Assembly: GCF_001430825.1 (NCBI RefSeq) | Contig: NZ_CP010535.1 | Span: 1,778,501-1,842,500 of the forward strand | Length of the DNA: 64,000 nt | Direction: 5' to 3' | Origin: Sediminicola sp. YIK13 | Lineage (GTDB): Bacteria; Bacteroidota; Bacteroidia; Flavobacteriales; Flavobacteriaceae | Part shown: in pieces, positions 1 to 9,304 of the stretch | How positions within the stretch are numbered: position 1 is the stretch's first letter | Layout: every line of letters begins with the position of its first letter | Made by a program: the position numbers and the translations under genes | The notes under the pieces: generated by a model | Databases searched by the model: none | What the model saw: only the letters and a program-made list of their open reading frames with translations | Told to the model about the DNA's origin: nothing

Positions 1-916
1 TTATCCTTACATCATCACTTACGATCAAAAGACTTGGACTTACCCCTACTTGAAAATGACCGTAATTGATATCCCCTGTATTATTGGAATTGTTGACATC
101 TGCATTTTTGAAAGCACCTCCTACATAGTCGAAATTTCCTGAAATAGTCAAAGACTGATCTGTTAGCGGAAATTCAAAAACAGGCTGGAATTTAAATCTA
201 TTCTCACCGGAATCCGTTACATCCCAAAAACGTCTTAAGAGCAAGTCTGCACCTTTAAAAAGGGCATCATTAACTTTCACATTTGCACCCAATTCTGCAT
301 TGTAATAATTTTGTTTTGAATCAATTCCGGCAACAACGGCATCGGGAAAGGCTCCTTCGGGAATCCCGTACCAATTATAGATCTGATGCTGTAGCCCTAT
401 GTTTGTGCCCCAACTGACATCCCTATCCTTTTTAGAGTAGGAGGCGTCTAACTTGGTATTGTAAAAATCATTGTCCAGGACCGTGCCATCTATATCCCCT
501 CTAGAAGAAAAATGATTGAGCCCTATATCCAAACGCTCATCACGGTTAAACGCCCTGCTCGTATAGAAATCGAGCATAGCATTGTTATAGTTTCCAAGAC
601 CTAGGGCCAGATAGGAATTATAGAGTTTTTCCGGTTTGGCTTTCTGTACTTCCGTTGCCTTGCCTTTCGCAGGGGTAAACGTAGAAGCTACGGGAACGGA
701 AAAAATATTGTAATTGATCTTTTTCTTTTGCAGAACGATGGAATCGTTCAGGTTGGGCATGGATTTAATTTTAAAGGCATCGGAGACTGTTGGGGTGTAC
801 GCCTTGGTCACCGTTACTGTTTCCGTACCGATATCATTTTTGTCCTTCTCCTGGGAAACCCCCAATTGACAAACGCCTATAATAGAAAGGATGCTTATAT
901 ATATTTGCTTATGCAT
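1..916 (-). CDS. Outer-membrane beta-barrel (TonB-dependent-receptor-like) protein, 3' part beyond window
   Basis: An open minus-strand frame runs from ATG at 914-916 to the window edge (about 305 codons, no stop). The N-terminus is a signal peptide (MHKQIYISILSI..., ending near VSQEKD), followed by a short linker (TKAYTPTVSDAFKIK). Downstream, repeated aromatic/charged strands such as KADVNNSNN and HFQVGVSPSLLIV look like outer-membrane barrel strands. It lies 25 bp downstream of the large TPR gene on the same strand, so the two are probably co-transcribed. Flavobacterial genomes commonly carry such a pair, annotated TonB-dependent receptor plus TPR protein. No plug domain or TonB box was identified, so substrate and transport role are unknown. 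Confidence 0.7.
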   Translation of the reverse strand, partial: MHKQIYISILSIIGVCQLGVSQEKDKNDIGTETVTVTKAYTPTVSDAFKIKSMPNLNDSIVLQKKKINYNIFSVPVASTFTPAKGKATEVQKAKPEKLYNSYLALGLGNYNNAMLDFYTSRAFNRDERLDIGLNHFSSRGDIDGTVLDNDFYNTKLDASYSKKDRDVSWGTNIGLQHQIYNWYGIPEGAFPDAVVAGIDSKQNYYNAELGANVKVNDALFKGADLLLRRFWDVTDSGENRFKFQPVFEFPLTDQSLTISGNFDYVGGAFKNADVNNSNNTGDINYGHFQVGVSPSLLIVSDDVRI

Positions 917-941
917 AGTGTTCTCTTTTTGCAAGGTGTAT

Positions 942-3900
942 TTAATTCTTGTCAGGATTGATAGATGAATTGCTCTCCGCCTCCTTGGTTTTAATTTTGA
1001 TAAGCTCTTGTTTGGCTTCATTTACTATCGCTGCATATTGTCCGAAATTGGTAATAACACTTTCCAGAATATAGGTTGCCTGAAAGGCATCGCCCAACGC
1101 ATAGAAATTTTTGGCCATGATCACCAATCCTTTACCGCCCCATTCCTTATAGGCCGAAAAGTCCTTAGCTAATTTGGAAACCGATGCATTGGATGCTTCA
1201 TAGTTCTTCGCTTTGTTTTTAAAATAGGCATCATAGTAATACGCTTCCGCAGCCAGTTCACCTGAAGCTATTTTTAAAACTTCACCATAAGCTTTTTGTG
1301 CCCTTTCCTCATTATTGGTAGCTATGGCCGATCTAGCGATCATAATTTGCGCATCACTCTTGATGCGGTCATCTATTTTAAAGGTGGCCAAAACCTTCTC
1401 TGCATAGGCAATGGTCTTATCGTAATTCTTTTGCTCGTAATATCCTTTCATAAGGTTAGATTGGGCAAAAGTGATATTCTGTTGGATGTCGGCCGTATTC
1501 TCCAATTGGCTCAAAAACGGAATAGCCGCGGTATAATTCTTATTACCCACATAAATTTCACATACCCGGGTCAACGCTTGTTCTGAATATTCGCTTCCGC
1601 CTCTGTTGGCTACAAAGGTGTAATGGGTTAGCGCCTTTTCTTTATCTCCTTTGGCAAAATACAATTGGGCCAGATTAAGATTGGCTTTTAGGGCATTTAG
1701 GCCTGATGGAAATTGTTGGATATAATTTTGATATCCTTTTATGGCAGCATCGGATCGCCCTTCTATATACTGTTTGTCCGCAGACTCAAAAGTAGCATTG
1801 TCCAAATCGGCATCGGTCACTTCCACAAAATCCAGGTTTTTTACCCAGTCGGCATATTCGTTCACCCTTCCCAGATCCACATAGATCAATTTGGCTGTGG
1901 CCACCGCTTGTATGGCTTCTTGCGTTTTTGGAAAATCGCGCACCACGGTTTTAAACTTGCCCAAGGCCTGATCGTTCTGACTGGCATTATAGTGCGCCAA
2001 GCCTTGGCGCATCAGCGCCTGTGGCACCAAGGAACTTCCTTTGTACTGGCTGATCAACTTGTCATAAGATCGCAATCCTAGATCGATCTTGTTCTCTTTT
2101 ATGTAGGAGTTCCCCAATTCAAAAAGGGCATCGTCCATTAGGGTAGAAGTAGTATACTTTGTCGTAAAACTGTTCAATTCTTCTATTTTGGTAGCCGTTC
2201 TATCCACAAACCCATAGGAAAGGGCTTTTTGGAATGCCGCATAATCCTTTTCCGGACCACTCAGTGCCAATGCCTGATTATAGGCTTCCATGGCAGGCCA
2301 GTATTTACTGCTTACAAAATGGCTATCTCCCAAACGCAGATAGGCATCGTGCAATTTATTGGTGTCCGAAGGATTTGCAGCGGAATATTTTGAAAAATAC
2401 GAAGCTGCATTGGTATAGTCCTTAAGTTTAAAATAGGTATATCCCAAATTATATGGCAGATCCCTGTACTCTGGGATGTTGCGTGCATTGGGGTTGGCCT
2501 GGAACTGGACAAAATCTACCAAGGCATCCTTATAATTGTTCAAAAGATATTGGGCTTCGGCTTTCCAATATTGTGCTCTGGCCTTAAAAGTACCATCTTC
2601 CGCACTTGCCAAAGATTTTTTGAAATTCTCTACAGCACCTTGATAGTCTGCATCTATAAAAAGTTCAATCCCTCTATAGTAGGCTACTTTTTGGTACGTG
2701 GCCTTGCTGGCGTAATTTTTATTTTCTTCCAAGAGGGTCATTGCCCCTTTAAAATTCTTTGAGGTGATATAGGAATCCACTAAAAGTTCCTGGATTTCCT
2801 TGGTCTCTGCACTCCCTGGATATTTTTCCATATAGGTTGTCAGTACCTTGGGGACACTCTCGTAGGCATTTCCAATTTCGTAACTCAAGCGCGCATAGTT
2901 CAGATAGGCATCTTTCTGAATTTCCGGCACAAAATCCATTTGGGAGGAATTTCTAAAAGCGTTCAATGCTTCCTGCTTTTTGTCCAACTTCAAATAACAT
3001 TCCGCCAAATGATAATAGGCATTTTGGGCAACGCTATTGTCCCCTCCTATTATTTTATTGAACTGTTGAATGGCATTTGCAAAATCTCCCTGTTTGTAAT
3101 AGGAATAGCCCAAGAAATAATAATCCGTATTGCTCAATTTACCTTTCTTGCCCTTGTACTCTTCCAAATAGGGAATGGCGTTGCTGTACTGTTTAAGGTT
3201 GAAGTAGCTCTCCCCGATAATTTTATTGAGTTCAGAAATCTCCAATCTATCTGCCTTTGGCAATTGTTTTTTAGCCAATTCGATGGCCTTTTCAAAATTA
3301 CCAAGCTTAAAGTTCATATCAGCCTGGTAATAGGATAGGTTTTCATCCAATAGCCTTTGATCGGTAATCTGATCAAAGCGGGCACTGGCACCTGCATAAT
3401 CGTCATTCTGATACGCAATGAATCCCAGGTAGTATTTGGCCTGTGACCCATATTTAGGGGAATTGGTAACCTTATTAAGATATTGTTCCGCTTCTTTGGA
3501 TCTATTGGAAGAAAAGAGGGAGTATCCGTTATTAAAATTAAAACGGTCCCTATCTACTCTGGAAATAGAACCTTGGTCTACCTTCCCATACCATTTTAAG
3601 GCATACGGATATTTCCCAGTTTCAAAATAATAATCGGCCACATCAAAGAAGGCCGAATTTCTTTTGGTAGAGGTGGGATACTGTTCCACAAAATCCTCCA
3701 TAAGGCGATCTGCCCCAATCTGGTTCAGCCGAATGGCGGCATTGGCCGCATAGTAAGCACTATTGGCCTGGACCTCCAAATCATCGGTGTTGGATTTCAC
3801 CTTGTCAAAAATAGTCTGGGATGCCTGATACTGTTTGTTATTGTAAAGCGTAAGTGCTTCCTGATAATCCTTTTCATTATGGGTGTAGATCTTGGATTCT

Positions 3901-3965
3901 TGGCCATAGCCAATCCATACCATCCCCGTAAGACACAGTATTAAAGCGGTTTTTTTATTTCGCAT
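942..3965 (-). CDS. Large periplasmic tetratricopeptide-repeat protein
   Basis: The product has 1007 residues: an N-terminal signal peptide (residues 1-21, ending near GYGQ) and then almost entirely degenerate TPR units, with recurring patterns such as YYFLGYSYYKQGDFANAI and AYLRLGDSHF. A predicted outer-membrane receptor gene follows on the same strand, suggesting the TPR rod acts in the periplasm as a scaffold for an envelope complex. It resembles proteins annotated as tol-pal YbgF-family in Bacteroidota, but is far longer than E. coli YbgF (CpoB, about 260 residues) and I see no catalytic domain. Partner and exact role are inference. Confidence 0.8.
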   Translation of the reverse strand: MRNKKTALILCLTGMVWIGYGQESKIYTHNEKDYQEALTLYNNKQYQASQTIFDKVKSNTDDLEVQANSAYYAANAAIRLNQIGADRLMEDFVEQYPTSTKRNSAFFDVADYYFETGKYPYALKWYGKVDQGSISRVDRDRFNFNNGYSLFSSNRSKEAEQYLNKVTNSPKYGSQAKYYLGFIAYQNDDYAGASARFDQITDQRLLDENLSYYQADMNFKLGNFEKAIELAKKQLPKADRLEISELNKIIGESYFNLKQYSNAIPYLEEYKGKKGKLSNTDYYFLGYSYYKQGDFANAIQQFNKIIGGDNSVAQNAYYHLAECYLKLDKKQEALNAFRNSSQMDFVPEIQKDAYLNYARLSYEIGNAYESVPKVLTTYMEKYPGSAETKEIQELLVDSYITSKNFKGAMTLLEENKNYASKATYQKVAYYRGIELFIDADYQGAVENFKKSLASAEDGTFKARAQYWKAEAQYLLNNYKDALVDFVQFQANPNARNIPEYRDLPYNLGYTYFKLKDYTNAASYFSKYSAANPSDTNKLHDAYLRLGDSHFVSSKYWPAMEAYNQALALSGPEKDYAAFQKALSYGFVDRTATKIEELNSFTTKYTTSTLMDDALFELGNSYIKENKIDLGLRSYDKLISQYKGSSLVPQALMRQGLAHYNASQNDQALGKFKTVVRDFPKTQEAIQAVATAKLIYVDLGRVNEYADWVKNLDFVEVTDADLDNATFESADKQYIEGRSDAAIKGYQNYIQQFPSGLNALKANLNLAQLYFAKGDKEKALTHYTFVANRGGSEYSEQALTRVCEIYVGNKNYTAAIPFLSQLENTADIQQNITFAQSNLMKGYYEQKNYDKTIAYAEKVLATFKIDDRIKSDAQIMIARSAIATNNEERAQKAYGEVLKIASGELAAEAYYYDAYFKNKAKNYEASNASVSKLAKDFSAYKEWGGKGLVIMAKNFYALGDAFQATYILESVITNFGQYAAIVNEAKQELIKIKTKEAESNSSINPDKN

Positions 3966-4203
3966 AATGTTCTCTAGCTGTTTAAAATTAACCGTATATG
4001 AATTTATATAACGTTAAAAATTGTGCTTAAGTATTCTTGTAAAGCTACATTTTACATGCCTTTTTTCAGAACGCCCAAGAACAGTTGAACTTAACAAAAT
4101 CCATGCCTTGTTTAACTTAATTTAAGGCGAAAGATATATATTTTTAAAAGACCTTGATTTCTTTTAACAAGAACTTATTACCTTTATCTCCATATTCAGA
4201 AAC

Positions 4204-4887
4204 ATGAGCGAAAGCATATTGCATTTAGAGAACGTATCCGTTTTCCAGAAGGAAAATTTAGTGCTCAACGAAATCAATTTAGAAGTAAAAAAAGGAGAGT
4301 TTGTGTACCTCATTGGGAAGACCGGGAGCGGCAAAAGCAGCTTTATGAAATTGCTCTACGGAGACCTGCCACTATTGGAAGGATCGGGCCAGATCGTAGA
4401 TTTTGACCTCAAGACCCTGAAAGAAAAAGATATTCCCTATCTACGAAGGAAATTGGGTATCGTTTTCCAAGATTTTAAATTATTGCCCGATAGGAGCATC
4501 AATAAAAACCTACGTTTTGTTCTAAAAGCTACTGGCTGGACAGATGACAATTTAATGGATGCCAAGATTGAGGAGGTCTTGGGGAAAGTAGGCATGAAGA
4601 CCAAAGGCTTTAAATTCCCTCATGAGCTTTCAGGAGGCGAACAACAACGTATTGCAATTGCCCGCGCCCTTTTGAATGATCCCGAACTAATTTTGGCAGA
4701 TGAGCCAACCGGTAACCTGGACCCGCAGACCAGCGTGGAGGTCATGAAGGTTTTGCAAGAGATCAACGCAACCGGACGTACCATTTTAATGGCTACCCAT
4801 GATTATGCACTGATCTTGAAGTACCCTTCAAAAACCTTAAAATGCGACGGCAATAAAGTGTTCGAAGTGGTTCAAAAGGCCATTTAA
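4204..4887 (+). CDS. ftsE: Cell-division ABC ATPase FtsE
   Basis: A 227-residue ABC ATPase. It has Walker A GKTGSGKS (residues 38-45), the Q-loop in GIVFQDFKLLPD, signature LSGGEQQR (142-149), Walker B LILADE (162-167) and the switch histidine in MATHDY. The length and the FQDFKLLPDRS stretch are characteristic of FtsE, the cytosolic ATPase that works with the membrane protein FtsX at the divisome and controls peptidoglycan hydrolases. No ftsX is adjacent; in Bacteroidota ftsX is often elsewhere. The gene is followed 32 bp later by a Nudix gene on the same strand, a likely co-transcript. LolD-type transporters are the main alternative, but the sequence fits FtsE better. Confidence 0.88.
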   Translation: MSESILHLENVSVFQKENLVLNEINLEVKKGEFVYLIGKTGSGKSSFMKLLYGDLPLLEGSGQIVDFDLKTLKEKDIPYLRRKLGIVFQDFKLLPDRSINKNLRFVLKATGWTDDNLMDAKIEEVLGKVGMKTKGFKFPHELSGGEQQRIAIARALLNDPELILADEPTGNLDPQTSVEVMKVLQEINATGRTILMATHDYALILKYPSKTLKCDGNKVFEVVQKAI

Positions 4888-4919
4888 CACCTATTATCTA
4901 CCAACGAGGTCAAGCGTCC

Positions 4920-5738
4920 ATGATCATAAAAAAACAAATTTATAGAGCTGACAAAAAGGTGAATCCCCTTATTGGTATTCTCCTCTTCTTCATTTCACTA
5001 CTCCTATTTGCCCTCACGGTCCCTTTTGGCTTTGTCTATGCACTTTTTTACAAGCTTTTTAAAAGCGGACTCACGGGAATTGGCGAGTATGCCCTTAAAA
5101 TAGCCATCTCGGTAGACCAATTGGGCAATGTTACCATGCAGCATCTTTTAAATTTTCTATGGATCAAGGAAGGCGGGTACTATTTTGGGAATAGGGACGA
5201 GACCATTTCCAGTGCCATTGGCCGGAACAAAAAACTGGGCACCCTCACCTTTTTTGGTCGCGCCATAGACAAACTGTTGGATACCATAGACCCCAACCAT
5301 TCCCTCAACTCCATAGATTATTACATAGAACCTACAGAAAAAATTATAGACAAGCTCGCATGGATCCATTTGGTGGAGGGGAAAATATTAAGCACCCGCA
5401 GTAATGGCAAGACCAAATATTACATTCCCGGAGGAAAAAGGGAATTGGGGGAAACGGATTCCTTGACCTTGGTCAGGGAAATCAAAGAAGAACTCAGTGT
5501 GGACATAAAAGTACCCTCATTGGAATTTATAGGTATTTTTGAAGCCCAGGCGGACGGACACAAACCTGGTATTTTAGTACGCATGACCTGTTATGCCGCA
5601 CAATACCAAGGTGAATTGGCCCCCGATTCAGAAATTGAGGAAATGGTATGGCTTACCTATAATGACAGGAGTATGGTCTCCGCTGTGGATCAATTGATTT
5701 TCGATTTCCTATACCATAAAGGTGATCTAATAAAATAG
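4920..5738 (+). CDS. Membrane-anchored Nudix hydrolase
   Basis: A 272-residue protein with two parts. Residues 1-50 hold a strongly hydrophobic membrane segment or hairpin (LIGILLFFISLLLFALTVPF and following), followed by a region of no recognised family to about 140. Residues 145-272 form a Nudix domain with a near-canonical Nudix box at 172-194 (G-x5-E-x7-REIKEELSV, with Ser where the consensus has Gly). Nudix enzymes hydrolyse nucleoside diphosphates linked to another group; the substrate cannot be told from the box. The membrane extension is unusual for a housekeeping MutT-type enzyme. It starts 32 bp after ftsE and is probably in the same transcript. Confidence 0.8.
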   Translation: MIIKKQIYRADKKVNPLIGILLFFISLLLFALTVPFGFVYALFYKLFKSGLTGIGEYALKIAISVDQLGNVTMQHLLNFLWIKEGGYYFGNRDETISSAIGRNKKLGTLTFFGRAIDKLLDTIDPNHSLNSIDYYIEPTEKIIDKLAWIHLVEGKILSTRSNGKTKYYIPGGKRELGETDSLTLVREIKEELSVDIKVPSLEFIGIFEAQADGHKPGILVRMTCYAAQYQGELAPDSEIEEMVWLTYNDRSMVSAVDQLIFDFLYHKGDLIK

Positions 5739-5798
5739 CGTTTTTCCTATTGCCGAAACTTTTTTGTTTCTTTGCCGCGATCACATACTAAAAAACAC

Positions 5799-6536
5799 AT
5801 GGAAATACTTGGGATAGATATAGGTGGCTCTGGAATAAAAGGGGCATTGGTAAATGTTGAAACAGGAGAAATGCTTACCGAACGTTACAGAATACCTACC
5901 CCAAAATCCAAAAAACCCGCCGATATAGCGGAGGTAGTTTCACAAATTGTCACCCACTTCAACTATACAGGACCTGTAGGGTGTGGCTTTCCTTCCATTA
6001 TCAGACACGGAGTTTGCAAGTCACAAGGTAACCTACATAAATCATGGGTCGGCGTTAAGGTGGACGATCTTTTTACCGAGGCAACGGGACAACCTTTCCA
6101 TGTAATCAATGACGCCGATGCAGCCGGTTGTGCCTGTATGAACTACGGTATTGGTAAGGGCGAAAAAGGATTGGTGATCATGATCACCATTGGTACCGGT
6201 TTGGGTAGTGGCGCCTTTTTTAATGGGGAGTTGATCCCAAATTTTGAACTGGGACAAATTCCATATAAAAAATACGATAAGATAGAATCATGGGCTGCTG
6301 GGTCCGTGAAGGATAAAAAGAACATGAGTTACAAAAAGTGGGGCAAGCGATTTAATAAATTCTTGAATTACGTGGATTTGATCGTCGCTCCCGATTTGAT
6401 CATCCTAGGGGGTGGGGCCTCAAAAGACTGGACAGAATTCAAGGACCAGATTAAGGTGGATACCAAGGTTATCCCAGCAGTATTGGAAAACACCGCAGGA
6501 ATTATAGGTGCTGCTTCCGCTTGCAGTAAGCTTTAA
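5799..6536 (+). CDS. ppgK: Polyphosphate glucokinase (ROK family)
   Basis: A ROK-fold sugar kinase of 245 residues that phosphorylates glucose using polyphosphate and/or ATP. Visible motifs are the N-terminal phosphate-binding loop [11 protein letters not shown], the substrate segment around NDADAAG, the second phosphate loop [10 protein letters not shown], and the ELGQIPY region. The length matches bacterial PPGKs. The lysines in TPTPKSKKP also fit the polyphosphate-binding stretch of that family. I place the start at ATG 5799; an in-frame TTG at 5772 would extend it, but that TTG is part of the -7-like element TTTCTTTG (5767-5774). A strong bidirectional terminator follows 18 bp after the stop. 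Confidence 0.88.
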   Translation: MEILGIDIGGSGIKGALVNVETGEMLTERYRIPTPKSKKPADIAEVVSQIVTHFNYTGPVGCGFPSIIRHGVCKSQGNLHKSWVGVKVDDLFTEATGQPFHVINDADAAGCACMNYGIGKGEKGLVIMITIGTGLGSGAFFNGELIPNFELGQIPYKKYDKIESWAAGSVKDKKNMSYKKWGKRFNKFLNYVDLIVAPDLIILGGGASKDWTEFKDQIKVDTKVIPAVLENTAGIIGAASACSKL

Positions 6537-6553
6537 ATAATATTTTAAATACA

Positions 6554-6586
6554 AAAAGCCCCGAACCAATGGTTCGGGGCTTTTTT
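6554..6586. terminator. Bidirectional intrinsic terminator between ppgK and typA
   Basis: A perfect hairpin (GCCCCGAACC / GGTTCGGGGC, 3-nt loop) is flanked by A5 on the left and T6 on the right, so it can end both ppgK (+) and typA (-). Confidence 0.92.
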
Positions 6587-6604
6587 ATGAATTTAAAAAT
6601 AAAC

Positions 6605-8404
6605 TTAAGCGATTTTGAAACGCTTACGATCATTTTCAGTTAAATGTATTTTCCGTAAACGGATATGTTTTGGAGTTACCTCAACATATTCATCTTTCTG
6701 AATGTATTCCAAAGCTTCCTCCAATGAAAATTTAATGGCAGGAACAATTTTAGCCTTGTCGTCTGCTCCAGAAGAACGAACGTTTGACAACTTTTTAGTT
6801 TTGGTGATATTGATGGTCATATCATCACCTCTAGAGTTCTCTCCAATCACCTGACCTTCGTAGATATCTTCTCCCGGATCTACAAAGAACTTACCTCTAT
6901 CCTGTAATTTATCAATAGAATAAGGAATAGATTTTCCTAATTCCATGGATACCAAAGAACCATTTTGACGTTGTGGAATATCACCTTTCATCGGTTGGTA
7001 TTCCAAGAATCTATGAGACATGATGGCTTCACCGGCAGTAGCGGTCAATAATTGGTTTCTTAAACCAATAATACCTCTAGATGGAATTAAAAATTCACAA
7101 ACCATACGGCTTCCTTTAGCTTCCATACTAGTCATTTCACCTTTACGTATAGAAACCATTTCTACGGCTCTACCAGAAACTTCCTCTGGTAAATCTATAG
7201 TTAACTGCTCTATTGGCTCACATTTAACACCATCAATTTCTTTGATGATCACCTGTGGCTGACCAATTTGCATTTCGTAACCTTCACGACGCATAGTTTC
7301 GATCAAAACAGATAAGTGCAATACACCTCTACCAAAAACCAAGAATTTATCGGCACTATCAGTAGCATTAACACGTAGTGCTAAGTTTTTCTCTAGCTCA
7401 CGCTCCAAACGATCCTTAATATGACGGGATGTTACAAATTTACCATCCTTACCAAAAAACGGACTATCGTTAATGGTGAACAACATACTCATTGTTGGTT
7501 CATCTATGGCAATTGTTTTTAAGCCTTCTGGATTTTCGATATCGGCAACGGTATCACCAATTTCAAATCCTTCCAAACCAACAATAGCACAAATATCACC
7601 TGTTTTAACTTCTTGTACCTTTAATCTACCAAGCCCTTCAAACGTGTATAGTTCTTTGATTTTTGTCTTTACAATTTTACCGTCACGTTTCACCAAAGAA
7701 ACCTGTTGTCCTTCTTTTAGCTTTCCTCTCAATAATCTACCAATGGCAATACGCCCGGTAAAAGAAGAGAAATCCAAGGAAGTGATCAACATTTGAGTAT
7801 TTCCTTCTTTAGCTTCGAAAGTTGGAACATGCTCTATCACCATATCCAATAATGGCTCTATATTGTCTGTTTCGTTTTTCCAATCATCGCTCATCCAGTT
7901 GTTCTTTGCAGAACCATAAACGGTTGGAAAATCTAGCTGCCATTCTTCGGCACCCAATTCAAACATCAAATCAAATACTTTTTCGTGCACTTCTTCCGGA
8001 GTACAGTTTTCTTTGTCAACTTTATTTATTACAACACAAGGTTTCAAACCAAGATCGATTGCTTTTTGCAAAACAAAACGTGTTTGTGGCATTGGACCTT
8101 CAAAGGCATCTACCAATAACAATACCCCGTCGGCCATGTTCAAAACACGCTCAACCTCACCACCGAAATCGGCGTGACCAGGAGTATCAATAATATTAAT
8201 TTTTGTTCCCTTATAAACTACCGAAACGTTCTTAGAAGTAATAGTAATACCTCTTTCGCGTTCCAAATCGTTGTTGTCCAAAATTAAATCACCAGTGTTC
8301 TGGTTCTCCCTGAACAATTGGCAGTGGTACATAATTTTATCCACTAACGTAGTCTTACCGTGGTCTACGTGGGCAATAATTGCAATGTTTTTTGTTGCTG
8401 ACAT
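6605..8404 (-). CDS. typA: Ribosome-associated GTPase TypA/BipA
   Basis: A 599-residue translational GTPase with G1 AHVDHGKTT near the N-terminus, G3 DTPGHADFGG and G4 NKVD, followed by EF-G-like domains and the BipA-specific C-terminal domain. BipA binds the 70S ribosome and aids 50S assembly and growth at low temperature or under stress. Length is normal for the family. A clean promoter lies upstream (TAnnTTTG element at 8446-8453). The reading frame shows more A/T-ending codons than its neighbours, consistent with a highly expressed housekeeping gene. Confidence 0.96.
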   Translation of the reverse strand: MSATKNIAIIAHVDHGKTTLVDKIMYHCQLFRENQNTGDLILDNNDLERERGITITSKNVSVVYKGTKINIIDTPGHADFGGEVERVLNMADGVLLLVDAFEGPMPQTRFVLQKAIDLGLKPCVVINKVDKENCTPEEVHEKVFDLMFELGAEEWQLDFPTVYGSAKNNWMSDDWKNETDNIEPLLDMVIEHVPTFEAKEGNTQMLITSLDFSSFTGRIAIGRLLRGKLKEGQQVSLVKRDGKIVKTKIKELYTFEGLGRLKVQEVKTGDICAIVGLEGFEIGDTVADIENPEGLKTIAIDEPTMSMLFTINDSPFFGKDGKFVTSRHIKDRLERELEKNLALRVNATDSADKFLVFGRGVLHLSVLIETMRREGYEMQIGQPQVIIKEIDGVKCEPIEQLTIDLPEEVSGRAVEMVSIRKGEMTSMEAKGSRMVCEFLIPSRGIIGLRNQLLTATAGEAIMSHRFLEYQPMKGDIPQRQNGSLVSMELGKSIPYSIDKLQDRGKFFVDPGEDIYEGQVIGENSRGDDMTINITKTKKLSNVRSSGADDKAKIVPAIKFSLEEALEYIQKDEYVEVTPKHIRLRKIHLTENDRKRFKIA

Positions 8405-8445
8405 AACTATAATTTAAAAGCATTCTATGTTCCTGAATGCGCGCG

Positions 8446-8478
8446 CAAAGATACTCCTTTTTTTTAACCTTTTGACAA
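8446..8478 (-). promoter_or_regulatory. Bacteroidota-type promoter of typA
   Basis: On the minus strand a TTTTG element (TTG at 8478-8476) is followed 22 nt later by TATCTTTG (8453-8446), matching the -33/-7 (TAnnTTTG) architecture of Bacteroidota sigma factor. It implies a leader of about 40 nt before the typA ATG. Confidence 0.7.
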
Positions 8479-8571
8479 AAGGATGATTTTTCTTAATATA
8501 TTGATTTTGAAGCAGTTTCACGAAGGACCCGCACCATATATTTTTTGAATGTAATTGGGTTTTAAACGCTT

Positions 8572-8608
8572 AAACCAAGGCCTGTATACTATGTAAAGGC
8601 CTTGGTTT
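8572..8608 (-). terminator. Hairpin terminator downstream of the DinB-family gene
   Basis: A 12-bp perfect stem (AAACCAAGGCCT / AGGCCTTGGTTT) with a 13-nt loop lies 28 bp beyond the minus-strand stop. The downstream T-tract is weak, so efficiency is uncertain. Confidence 0.6.
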
Positions 8609-8636
8609 TAATTCCTCGCATATTTGGATTTGCAAC

Positions 8637-9125
8637 CTATTGTTGCTCATCTGCTGATGGACCATACGTAGCGGGTACCGGCTGGTCCAATAATCGGAGG
8701 CACACCCCCAACTGCGCCCTATGGTGCGGCAATTGATTGAGCACCATACCCCTTAAGACTTGATATTTTGGCATTTCCATCACTGTTTTACCCCCTTGGA
8801 TCATTTTCCAATGTTTATCAAATTCACTATTGGGGACTTTTAGAGATTTTTTGGCCTCCTCGGCCGAGGATTTCAGATTCTTTACCATTTCCTCCACACT
8901 TTCGTTAATGGGCGGCTTGTAGTCGTCCATGGACATTTCATCCTGTGCCATGGTACCTGTAACCCAACCGGGTATCTCTGCCAGATGACTTCCCAACTGT
9001 TTTAGGGACATTGATTTTGGATGGGGCCGCCAATTCAATTTATCTTTTGGAATGCGCTTTAAGAATTTTTCCGTCAGCGCCACTTCATGTTCCAATTCTG
9101 CAATTAACATATCTTGTAATTCCAT
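8637..9125 (-). CDS. DinB-like four-helix-bundle protein
   Basis: A 162-residue DinB/YfiT-superfamily protein. The helical N-terminus carries LAEIPGW after SHLA (metal His 1), and the C-terminal helix has the family hallmark NQLPHHRAQLGVCLRLL with the paired histidines that complete the metal site. Members bind a divalent metal in a four-helix bundle; several act as thiol-dependent transferases, but most, like this one, have no assigned reaction. It is monocistronic: typA lies beyond a hairpin and kdsA is divergent. Confidence 0.8.
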   Translation of the reverse strand: MELQDMLIAELEHEVALTEKFLKRIPKDKLNWRPHPKSMSLKQLGSHLAEIPGWVTGTMAQDEMSMDDYKPPINESVEEMVKNLKSSAEEAKKSLKVPNSEFDKHWKMIQGGKTVMEMPKYQVLRGMVLNQLPHHRAQLGVCLRLLDQPVPATYGPSADEQQ

Positions 9126-9278
9126 GATGATTTAGTTAATGGTTAATCCTTTAAAATACGGAATATTACGATGCCCGAAAAAGACTTAAGTCATGTTATC
9201 ATCAGATTTATAAAAATATAACACTTCCCCTCTTTCCCAATTAATTTTAGAGAGTCCAAAATCTAGTTGCAAAACTGT

Positions 9279-9286
9279 TATCTTTG
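9279..9286 (+). promoter_or_regulatory. -7 element upstream of kdsA
   Basis: TATCTTTG matches TAnnTTTG exactly. It places the transcription start just upstream of ATG 9305 and rules out an in-frame TTG at 9284 as the kdsA start. No well-spaced -33 TTG was seen. Confidence 0.55.
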
Positions 9287-9304
9287 TCGACTAAATTATT
9301 GAGC

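Noticed and set aside
5772-5798. TTG-started extension of ppgK
   Set aside because: The TTG belongs to the -7-like element, and homologues start at the ATG at 5799.
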